Source: JAAYZX01 sp040770645 (GTDB lineage Bacteria; Actinomycetota; Thermoleophilia; RBG-16-64-13). From it: a DNA stretch of 64,000 nt. The position numbers and the translations under genes were made by a program. How positions within the stretch are numbered: position 1 is the stretch's first letter; every line of letters starts with the position of its first letter. This document shows positions 18,967 to 25,735 of the stretch, piece after piece. A model generated the notes under the pieces. It was given only the letters and a program-made list of their open reading frames with translations, did not search any database and was not told where the DNA came from. The stretch lies in NCBI GenBank assembly GCA_040770645.1, contig JAXGIS010000002.1:1-64000 (forward strand). The letters run 5' to 3'.

Positions 18967-19016
18967 CCCTCCCTTATGGCACTTACGGAGGAGGGCTTTT
19001 GCGGGAATGAAGTGCC
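18967..19016 (-). promoter_or_regulatory. Possible pseudoknot in the leader of the ligase-like gene
   Basis: On the minus strand GGCACTT (19016-19010) pairs with AAGTGCC (18984-18978), while CCCTCC (18995-18990), which lies in that loop, pairs with GGAGGG (18972-18967) beyond the stem. The interleaved order is that of an H-type pseudoknot. The second stem hides GGGAGGGG, the only strong Shine-Dalgarno-like element, about 25 bases before the ATG at 18941. A small hairpin GTGGT/ACCAC lies between. No known riboswitch class was recognised. Confidence 0.4.
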
Positions 19017-19082
19017 AAGAGAGGAGATCGCCGAAGACGATTAGTCAAACATGCACGCGCCAGCGTGATGATTACACAACTC

Positions 19083-19117
19083 CCGAAGAAAGAACCGGGG
19101 CGCCTGAGCGCCCCGGT
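19083..19117 (-). terminator. Intrinsic terminator of the major pilin
   Basis: A perfect 10-pair stem ACCGGGGCGC/GCGCCCCGGT with a four-base loop (19094-19117) is followed on the minus strand by TCTTTCTT. It lies about 80 bases after the pilA stop and separates pilA from the downstream ligase-like gene. Confidence 0.85.
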
Positions 19118-19197
19118 TGCCGCCTGAGCAGACTACGTGCTGTCTCGATAACGACGAGGTCACATTCGATCGAGCCCGCATCGTTCGGGGTTGACGA

Positions 19198-19659
19198 CTA
19201 CCAGGATTTCGTGGTGCCGCCAATATAGAAGGTGTTACCACCACCGGAAGCCTTGTTGACCGCCACCCCAAATGACGTACCGGACTGCGACACCGTGCCC
19301 ACCTCGTACGTGGTTGCCGCCGTGCCGGTGTAGTTTACTGTGTTCGCACTGGCCAGCGCCGAGGGGTTCTGGGCAGCACCCGTCGCTGCCGCAAATGTGA
19401 TTGACGGCTCAATGGCCTTAAGATCGTCAGGGGACATATTCTCGAAAGTCCTGGTGTCCACATAGTTTGATTCGATGGCCGTCATGGCATTGCGTACGAG
19501 GGACTTCGCAGCAGCGTCGTGAGCCTTGTTGCGCTGACCCAGGAACGTCGGGATGGCGATCGCGGCGAGGATGGCGATGATGATGATCACCACCAACAGT
19601 TCGATGAGGGTGAAACCGCCCTCGCCCCCCGCCAACCGTTTCCGAATTTTGGTCATCAT
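19198..19659 (-). CDS. pilA: Major type IV pilin
   Basis: 153 residues, intact. Leader MMTKIRKRLAGGEGG, then F1-TLIELLVVIIIIAILAAIAI with Glu+5, the N-terminal half-helix (PTFLGQRNKAHDAAAKSLVR) and a Gly/Thr/Ala-rich globular domain (YEVGTVSQSGTSFGVAVNK). No cysteine pair, so the D-loop is not disulfide-closed, as in many Gram-positive pilins. GGGAGG six bases before ATG fixes the start. Transcribed from its own promoter through a cyclic-di-GMP-I riboswitch and closed by a strong terminator, so it is a single-gene unit, the usual setting for an abundant structural pilin. Confidence 0.9.
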   Translation of the reverse strand: MMTKIRKRLAGGEGGFTLIELLVVIIIIAILAAIAIPTFLGQRNKAHDAAAKSLVRNAMTAIESNYVDTRTFENMSPDDLKAIEPSITFAAATGAAQNPSALASANTVNYTGTAATTYEVGTVSQSGTSFGVAVNKASGGGNTFYIGGTTKSW

Positions 19660-19773
19660 GTTGATCCTCCCTTTCCGACGCTTCCTTTATGCGCGTCTTT
19701 CGAACTATTCACCTGAGAACCGCCTACACGTTGCGGTGCTCAGTAACTCGACCGGAGGCAAGGGATATCCCAA

Positions 19774-19859
19774 GAAGTGAGGTTCGGTAGCCCAGCCAAC
19801 CCCGTGGGTTCTGTGGCTTTGCGCCCCGCCCTCACGAGCGGTTTGCCCTTGTCGCCTTC
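19774..19859 (-). promoter_or_regulatory. Cyclic-di-GMP-I (GEMM-I) riboswitch upstream of pilA
   Basis: The minus strand contains the class I signature in order: AAGGGCAAACC, a GCTC-GTGA-GGGC stem capped by a GNRA tetraloop, GGGGCGCAAAGCC, a second arm built from GCC/GGC and AACC/GGTT, and CTGGGCTACCGA closing the junction. These blocks align with the Vc2 aptamer. The predicted transcript starts at about 19859, right at the aptamer. Between aptamer and ATG (115 bases) a hairpin CTGAG-ACCGC/GCGGT-CTCAG may be part of the expression platform; it has no T tract, so ON or OFF logic cannot be called. Confidence 0.9.
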
Positions 19860-19865
19860 ATCCTC

Positions 19866-19895
19866 AGTATTCCCCAATGTTCCACTTTTAGCCAA
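19866..19895 (-). promoter_or_regulatory. Promoter of pilA
   Basis: -35 TTGGCT (19895-19890) and -10 AATACT (19871-19866) with an 18-base spacer, predicting initiation near 19859, immediately before the riboswitch aptamer. Confidence 0.6.
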
Positions 19896-20003
19896 TGATT
19901 TATCTCTTTGTAGAATCTCTTGACTAAAATGGAGCATTGCCCTCTACCAGCCTGCCAGGAATATCGGCACAGGAGGATCAGACTTTAGGAGCATCTTGGA
20001 GCA

Positions 20004-20106
20004 GGCCCGGTGAAAACCCGGTCCCACTCGCCCACAGCAACCTGTCGGTAGGAATCGGGCGAGTGACGTGATGGGCCCCAAGCCGCGTCCGGCCCCCGAC
20101 CGGACG
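20004..20106. ncRNA. Structured intergenic element of unknown class
   Basis: Between dut and pilA, with no gene. An outer stem GGCCC (20004-20008)/GGGCC (20073-20077) encloses CCGG-TGAAAAC-CCGG and a perfect nine-pair stem CACTCGCCC (20025-20033)/GGGCGAGTG (20057-20065), itself holding ACAG-CAAC-CTGT. A separate hairpin CGTCCGG/CCGGACG follows at 20086-20106, next to the dut stop, and may end dut transcription. The strand is not known. A GGTGAAAA motif recalls cobalamin riboswitches, but other conserved parts are missing. Confidence 0.3.
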
Positions 20107-20110
20107 TAGC

Positions 20111-20545
20111 TCAGCTTCGGGAGCCGGTACTCCCGAAACCGCGGGCGCCGCGCGACGTGGGATCGAGCGATGCCACCTCACAGAAGGCCGGAGTGGCCAC
20201 GGCTTGGACAACGAGCTGGGCGATGCGGTCGCCGGGCTCCACCACGAAATCCTCGCTCCCTGAGTTGAGGAGACACACGCGCACTTCGCCGCGGTAGCCG
20301 GCGTCGATCAGGCCCGGCGCGTTCACGATCATGATGCCGTGGCGGAAAGCCAAGCCGGAGCGGGGCATGACCAACCCGGCGTATCCCGCGGGAAGGGCAA
20401 GGGCGATGCCGGTGCCCACGTCGCGCCGTTGGCCGGGGGGGATCAGCGCCGCTTCCGCCGCATAGAGGTCGGCGCCGGCATCGTCGGGGTGGGCCCGGCG
20501 CGGCAGTCGCGCGCCGGGCCGCAGCAGTTGCACCGCGATGTTCAT
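20111..20545 (-). CDS. dut: dUTP diphosphatase
   Basis: Hydrolyses dUTP to dUMP, keeping uracil out of DNA. 144 residues, trimeric dUTPase length. Motifs in order: motif 1 DDAGADLYAAE, motif 2 MPRSGLAFRHG, motif 3 PGLIDAGYRGEV, motif 4 GDRIAQLVVQ, motif 5 GARGFGSTGSRS at the C-terminus. Start ATG at 20545 with a weak ribosome site. The last codons lie in a perfect inverted repeat TTCGGGAG/CTCCCGAA. Downstream of dapL-dapF in the same direction. Confidence 0.95.
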   Translation of the reverse strand: MNIAVQLLRPGARLPRRAHPDDAGADLYAAEAALIPPGQRRDVGTGIALALPAGYAGLVMPRSGLAFRHGIMIVNAPGLIDAGYRGEVRVCLLNSGSEDFVVEPGDRIAQLVVQAVATPAFCEVASLDPTSRGARGFGSTGSRS

Positions 20546-20626
20546 GTCACCAGGATCGTATCGGCGCGGATCATGTCGGCAGGCGCCTGCCCTGCGAAGG
20601 GACCCGAGCCGGACCTTCTTCTCTGC

Positions 20627-21796
20627 TCACAGGCTCAGGGACTTCTCGATCCGTCTCACCGCTTCCTCGATGCGCTCATCGGGGGCGGTCAGCGAGATGC
20701 GTACGAAACCCTCGCCCGTAGGCCCGTAACCGTTCCCCGGCGTCACCACCACGGCGGCCTGATCCAGCACGTGCTCGGCGAAGCCGGCCGACGTGTAGCC
20801 CTCGGGCACAGGCACCCACATGTAGATGGTGGCCGCCGGCGTGGGCGCGTCCAGGCCGATGGCCCGCAAGGCATGCAGGATGAGATCGCGCCGCCGCAGG
20901 TACGTGGCATTCATTTCGTGGACGAAATCCCAGGGTCCGTTGAGTATGAACGCCCCCACCCTCTGCAGGGCTTCGAACATGCCGGAGTCCATATTGCTCT
21001 TGAGCCGCCACATGGCCCCGAGCAGGTCGGTGTTGCCCACGGCGAAAGCGATACGCCAGCCGGTCATGCAGAACGGTTTGGAGAAGCTCCAGAACTCGAT
21101 ACCTACATCCTTAGCCCCCGGGGTCTCCAGGAAACTGGGTGCCACGTAGTCACCGAAACAGAGCTCGGAGTAGGCGTTGTCGCTCACCACAATGACGTCG
21201 TGCTTCTTGGCGAACTCCACCACCCGGGCGTAGAAGTCGCTGCCCTCCGGGACCACGGCCGCGGTAGGGTTGTTGGGATAGGAAATGAAGAGGAGCTTGG
21301 CCCTCTCACACTCCTCGGGAGTGAGCGAGTCCAGATCGGGCAAGAACCCGTTTTCAGCGCGCAGCGGCAGCAGACGAGGGGTGCCGCCGGCGATCAGGCT
21401 GCCCGAGTTGTAGACCGGATACCCCGGGTCGGGTACCAAGACCAGGTCGTCTTTGTCTACGGTGGCAAGGATGACGTGGGCCAGACCCTCTTTTGACCCC
21501 AACAGGGGGAAGAACTCACCGGAGGGATCGATATCCACCCCGAAACGCCGCTTGTAGTAGTTGGAGGCCGCCTGCGCGAACTCCTCGACCCCGGCGTTGG
21601 TGGGATATCTGTGGTTGCGAGGGTCGGCCACCTGGCGCTGCATCTCCTCGACTATGTACTGGGGAGTGGGGATATCCGGATCTCCGATCCCCAGGCTGAT
21701 GACGTCGATCCCCGACTTCCGTTTGGCCTGGATCTTCTTCTCGATCTCCGCGAAGAGGTAGGGGGCCATTCCGTCCAACCTGCGAGAGAAGCGCAT
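20627..21796 (-). CDS. dapL: LL-diaminopimelate aminotransferase (DapL-type)
   Basis: PLP fold-type I aminotransferase. In this pathway tetrahydrodipicolinate is converted directly to LL-diaminopimelate, bypassing acylated intermediates. Seen: GIGDPDIPTPQYIVEEMQ, VDKDDLVLVPDPGYPVY, FISYPNNPTAAV, VVSDNAYSELCF, and the PLP-lysine motif EFWSFSKPFCMTGWR. 389 residues. The start at 21796 is chosen over 21814 because AAAGGGGACGGT precedes it. It follows dapF directly, and dapB lies at 38 kb, so lysine and cell-wall DAP synthesis via DapL is coherent. Family members also include other aminotransferases, so specificity is inferred. Confidence 0.85.
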   Translation of the reverse strand: MRFSRRLDGMAPYLFAEIEKKIQAKRKSGIDVISLGIGDPDIPTPQYIVEEMQRQVADPRNHRYPTNAGVEEFAQAASNYYKRRFGVDIDPSGEFFPLLGSKEGLAHVILATVDKDDLVLVPDPGYPVYNSGSLIAGGTPRLLPLRAENGFLPDLDSLTPEECERAKLLFISYPNNPTAAVVPEGSDFYARVVEFAKKHDVIVVSDNAYSELCFGDYVAPSFLETPGAKDVGIEFWSFSKPFCMTGWRIAFAVGNTDLLGAMWRLKSNMDSGMFEALQRVGAFILNGPWDFVHEMNATYLRRRDLILHALRAIGLDAPTPAATIYMWVPVPEGYTSAGFAEHVLDQAAVVVTPGNGYGPTGEGFVRISLTAPDERIEEAVRRIEKSLSL

Positions 21797-21826
21797 ACCG
21801 TCCCCTTTCGTCATTACACCGGTGGG

Positions 21827-22708
21827 CTACAGCCAGCCCAGCCGGCCCTTCAGCTCGTCGGCGACTACGCCGGTGAATACTTCGGTGGCTGGACCGGTCA
21901 TAATCACATGCCCGTCGCCGGCCACCGCGATCTCCAAATCTCCGCCATTCAGGCGTACCACCACCGGGTCGGCGGCCATCCCCAGCCGCACGGCAGCGAC
22001 ACCCACCGCGGTGGCTCCCGTTCCGCACGCCTGCGTCTCCCCCACTCCCCGCTCCCATACGCGCATGCGTACGGCTCCGTCGGGGAGCACCGATATGAAC
22101 TCCACGTTAACACGACGCGGAAACAGCGGATGGCGCTCAATAAGCGGCCCCACGACCTCGAGTGCCACCGTGTCCGGGTTTGCCACCGGGATTACGCAGT
22201 GCGGATTCCCCACGTCCACGAAGGTGATATCCGCGGCAACCTCCAGAGCGTCGCCCCGGAAGACAAAAGGAATCGAGACCACCTCCGCTCCCTCCGGCAA
22301 GTCCAGCAGGGTGTGGTCGATAGCCTCGCCGCCGAAGCGCGCCTCCCCCATGTCCACACGCACGCGCCCGTCTGCCAGAAGACTCGGCCGGATGGGGCCG
22401 GCAAGCGTCTCCACGGTGAACTCGGAGCCGGCGACCAGTCCCCGCCCCTGCAGATAGCGTGCGAATTGGCGGACGCCGTTGCCGCACATCTCCGGCTCGC
22501 TGCCGTCGGGATTGAAGATGCGCATGCGGGCCACGGCGCCGGGCACCGCCCCTGTGACGGCGCAGAGCAGCAGGATCCCGTCGGAGCCGATGCCGCGATG
22601 GCGATCGCACAGCAGGTCGATGGAGTGGGCCGTCAGAGGGCAGGGGAGGTCTGCCTCATCGATGATGAGGTAATCGTTGCCCAACCCCTCCCACTTCGCG
22701 AACTCCAT
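21827..22708 (-). CDS. dapF: Diaminopimelate epimerase
   Basis: Converts LL-DAP to meso-DAP. 293 residues. Both catalytic cysteines are in their motifs: EMCGNGVRQFARYL near residue 75 and TQACGTGATAVG near residue 225. N-terminus KWEGLGNDYLIIDE. ATG at 22708 preferred over GTG at 22723 because AGGGGAGAGGGG precedes it. It supplies the substrate chain with dapL immediately downstream. Confidence 0.96.
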   Translation of the reverse strand: MEFAKWEGLGNDYLIIDEADLPCPLTAHSIDLLCDRHRGIGSDGILLLCAVTGAVPGAVARMRIFNPDGSEPEMCGNGVRQFARYLQGRGLVAGSEFTVETLAGPIRPSLLADGRVRVDMGEARFGGEAIDHTLLDLPEGAEVVSIPFVFRGDALEVAADITFVDVGNPHCVIPVANPDTVALEVVGPLIERHPLFPRRVNVEFISVLPDGAVRMRVWERGVGETQACGTGATAVGVAAVRLGMAADPVVVRLNGGDLEIAVAGDGHVIMTGPATEVFTGVVADELKGRLGWL

Positions 22709-22976
22709 CCCCTCTCCCCTCACGGTAACTCGACTCTACCGGTAACGCGACCCACACCGGCCTCCGCCGCCAAAGACGGGCGGTGTTGCAACCGCCACCT
22801 CCCGGCAGCAGCAGTGACCGGCGGCCCTTGGTGCCGCGCGTGGCGACGGCCGGTGGCGCCGGCCCGGAATGCAGCGTGTTACGCCTGTCCGGAAGGCAAC
22901 ACCGGCGCACCCGTCCACGGTGCCGGCCCGAACTGCCGCGCCGCCCCATGGAGCCGGTCAGTCGAGACGACTTCCG
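22709..22976. other. Intergenic region without a recognised gene
   Basis: About 270 bases between the dapF start and the miaA stop. Both strands show only short Arg/Pro-rich open frames without convincing ribosome sites or homology that I can recognise. GC content is high and several short inverted repeats occur, none with a T tract. The dapF promoter may lie here but I cannot place it. Confidence 0.4.
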
Positions 22977-24175
22977 CTACTGACTGGTGTTACTCAACAG
23001 CGCGCTGCGCTCCCGGACATGCGCGTGGATATCCGCGGCCACCGCAACCGGATCTCTCTCGGAGACGTCCATGATAACAATGCCCGGCACCTTGCGCATC
23101 CACGTGAGTTGGCGCCGGGCATACCCGCGGGTGGCCGCGGCCAAGCGTCCCTCGACCTCGTCGTACCCCAAGCCTCCCGCCAGGTGCTCAGCGATGATCC
23201 GAAAGCCTATCGCCTTGCCTATGCCTCGCTCCAGATCCCGCCCTCCTTGGCCACCGGGGTGCGCGGCCAGCACAGCGGCCGCTTCCTGCACGGCTCCCGC
23301 CCGGAGCATCTCCCTGGTGCGTGTATTGATACGCCGATGGAGTTCTTCGCGCGGTAGGGTGAGACCTACCAGCACCGTGGGGTGGTGGTAGCGCGGCGCC
23401 CACAGGTCTGATCGCCCCGACCACTGATACGGCGTCTTTCGCGCGGCCTCGCCGGTGCCGACCGAGGCGGCCTCCCTGGCGCCCGCCTGCGCGGCCCCGC
23501 CGGCTCCCTCCTGAGCCATCCGCCCGGCAACCTTCTCGGCGGACCTCATCACAGACGAGCCTCCAGCCGTCTTCCCTGACGCCTGCGCCGCACACGGAGC
23601 CCGAGAGGCTCTGGGCGATGCCCCAACCGAGGATTCAACCGAAGCCACGTCTGTAACCGCGCCACGTGTGGCAAGCAGGGCGCCCAGCGCCCTCACCACC
23701 CGCCGGACGTTGCGGGGATGGATAGACGCCGCCGCCGTTGCATCCAGTAGGGCCAGTTCCCGATGGAGGGCTTCCGGACCGTCGCGCTCGGCCCTGGCTT
23801 CGAGCTCGGCCTGCAGGGCGGGCGGGGTGGGGGGGGGGGGGGCCCCACCGCCGCCCTCATGTACAACCCGGTGCCTCCCACCAGCAGGGCGTGCCCCACT
23901 CGGGCCAGGTCGGCCTCGATCAAGGGGCGCACCGCCTGCGCGTAGCGCGCCGCACTCCACTCCTCCGTGGGCTCCGCCACCCCTATCATCTCGTGGGGTA
24001 CGGCATTGATTTCAGTGGCGGAAGGCTGATTGGTGAGCACGGGCATACCGCGGTAGATCTGAAGAGAATCGCACGAGATCACCCGCACCCCCAGGCGCGC
24101 GGCCAAGGCAATCCCTACCTGAGTCTTCCCCACCCCTGTGGGACCCAGGATACCGATGACTACGCCCGGCGACAC
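22977..24175 (-). CDS. miaA: tRNA dimethylallyltransferase (one frame break, Ala-rich insertion)
   Basis: Adds the isopentenyl group to A37 of tRNAs reading UNN codons. GTG at 24175. P-loop ILGPTGVGKTQVGIALA, then VISCDSLQIYRGM, ALLVGGTGLYMRAAV. After a run of 14 C (minus strand) at 23842-23829 the frame changes and continues LQAELEARAERDGPEAL, HPRNVRRVVRALGALL. An insertion of about 80 low-complexity residues (Ala/Ser/Gly-rich) follows, then HPTVLVGLTLPREELHRRIN and TRGYARRQLTWMRK. The insertion is unusual for MiaA. It is directly downstream of miaB, which methylthiolates the product. Confidence 0.88.
23829..23842. repeat. Homopolymer G(14)/C(14) inside miaA
   Basis: Fourteen consecutive G on the plus strand (C on the miaA coding strand), exactly where the miaA reading frame is lost. 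It could be a miscounted homopolymer or a slip-prone tract. Confidence 0.9.
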
Positions 24176-24191
24176 GACCTGACCCGGCACC

Positions 24192-25731
24192 TCAGCAGTC
24201 CTCGAGCCGATGCCCCTTGAGAGTGGCGGAGGTGGCTGAGTCGATGTGCACGGCCAAGAGGCTGCCCAGAGGGGATGTGCGAACCACGGAGGAAGTCCGC
24301 CGCTTGGGGAAGCGTGCTCGCGGTCGTGGCGGGCGCCGCACTGCGGTGCCTTGGGGGCGGCGGCGGCACCACCGTCACTTCCTGCAGTACAGCTTGCCGC
24401 CACATGCACCAGCTTGTGTGAGCGCGTGCGACCCCACACCCGGCCATCTCCGTCGCCGCCTTCCACCAAGATCTCCTGGATGGAGCCCACCAAACGCTCA
24501 TTGGCGGCACGTGACTGCGCCTGCATCAGGGCGATGAGTTCCTCCACCCGGCGCTCCGCCACCCGCGCGCCGGCCTGTCCGGCAGCGAGGCCGCACGGGT
24601 ACCAGGCCGTGGCGAGTAGATGAAGGTGAACGCCGTGTCGAATCCACACTCCTCGGCCAGGGTCAGCGTTTGTTGGAAATCATCTTCGGACTCCCCGGGA
24701 AAGGCGACTATAAGATCGCTGGTAAGCGCCAGGTTGGGTACCTCTTCCCGCAGGCGGTGCACCAAAGCCAGGTAATCCGCCCGTGTGTAGCCGCGGCGCA
24801 TGGCGCGCAGGATGCGATCGCTTCCCGATTGCGCCGGCAGGTGTAGGTACTCACAGACCACGGGGCAGGAGGCCAGGGCCCGGATGAGACCCGGCGAGAC
24901 ATCCTTGGGGTGCGAGGTCATGAAACGCACGCGATACAGCCCATCGATCTCGGCGAGCGCCCACAAGAGATCGGCGAAATCGTGCGTGCCGTGGAACCCG
25001 GGCTCCCGCCCATAGGCATTGACGTTCTGCCCCAGCAGGGTGACTTCGCGCACACCGTCTGCCACCAACCCCTGCACCTCGGCGATGATGTGGTGCGGGG
25101 GCCGGGACGGTCCCGCCCCGCGCACCAAAGGCACCACGCAGTACGAACAGAAGTTGGTGCACCCGGTCATGATCTGCACCCAGGCGAGCGGTCCTTCGCG
25201 CCGCACGCGCGGCAGATCGGCACTGAACACCGTGGTGGTGGGAGCCAGTGCGCTCCCCCGCGTGCCTTCCTCCAGTCTTCGGCGCACGAGCGAAGGGAGC
25301 GAGGCGATGTCTTGCGGCCCCACCAGGACATCCACGCACGCCTGCTCGCGCAGCAGATCCTCGCCGCGACTCTGGGCCAGACATCCTGCCACCACCACCA
25401 CAACTCCAGAATCACGCGTTTTCAATCTGCGCGCCGTACCCAGATGCCCCACAAGGCGGGAGTCGGCTTTTTCGCGCACAGTGCAGGTGTTGTAGATGAG
25501 GAGACCCGCCTCTTCCGGTTGCGCCACCCGGCGCAGACCCTCGGCGTGCAGCATCCCATGGATGCGCTCGGAATCGTGCTCGTTCATCTGGCAACCGAAG
25601 GCGCGCAGGTAGAAGGTGGGGCGAGCCAGCAGGTCGCACAGCCGATCCCTTCCCGCTCCAGAAGGGTCGGGAGGCGCCACTGTGAACGCCGCCTCGGCCG
25701 GTAGCTGCATCGTCGGCTTCCGGCGGGTCAC
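24192..25731 (-). CDS. miaB: tRNA-2-methylthio-N6-dimethylallyladenosine synthase (C-terminus frame broken)
   Basis: Radical SAM methylthiotransferase acting on i6A37. UPF0004 domain with FGCQMNEHDSERI, NTCTVREKAD and VAGCLAQ cysteines, then the radical SAM cluster GCTNFCSYCVVP (C-x3-C-x2-C), LLGQNVNAYG and SDLIVAFPGESEDDF. The C-terminal TRAM domain is split, with frame changes near 24590 and 24250, and carries an Ala/Pro-rich insertion before its last strands (SLLAVHIDSATSATLKGHRL). Stop TGA at 24192. GTG at 25731 follows the rny stop; ATG at 25710 behind GGAAG is an alternative. Paired with miaA. Confidence 0.9.
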
Positions 25732-25735
25732 GCCA

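Noticed and set aside
18964..19000. Plus-strand intrinsic terminator (CCCTCC...GGAGGG then CTTTT)
   Set aside because: No plus-strand gene ends nearby; the minus-strand reading as a leader structure of the ligase-like gene fits the gene layout better.
12000..20000. A mobile element or prophage carrying the pilus region
   Set aside because: No transposase, integrase, terminal repeats or attachment site seen; xerC at 62 kb is the chromosomal dimer-resolution type in its normal context.
20001..20077. Cobalamin riboswitch suggested by GGTGAAAA and a CCACT-like segment on the plus strand
   Set aside because: The preceding GGGAA block and the rest of the core are missing, and the next plus-strand region is antisense to dut and contains no B12-related gene. 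Kept only as an unclassified structured element.
21611..23074. A 487-codon open frame on the plus strand
   Set aside because: Antisense to dapF and the dapL/miaA ends; composition is His/Arg/Pro-rich with no domain signal.
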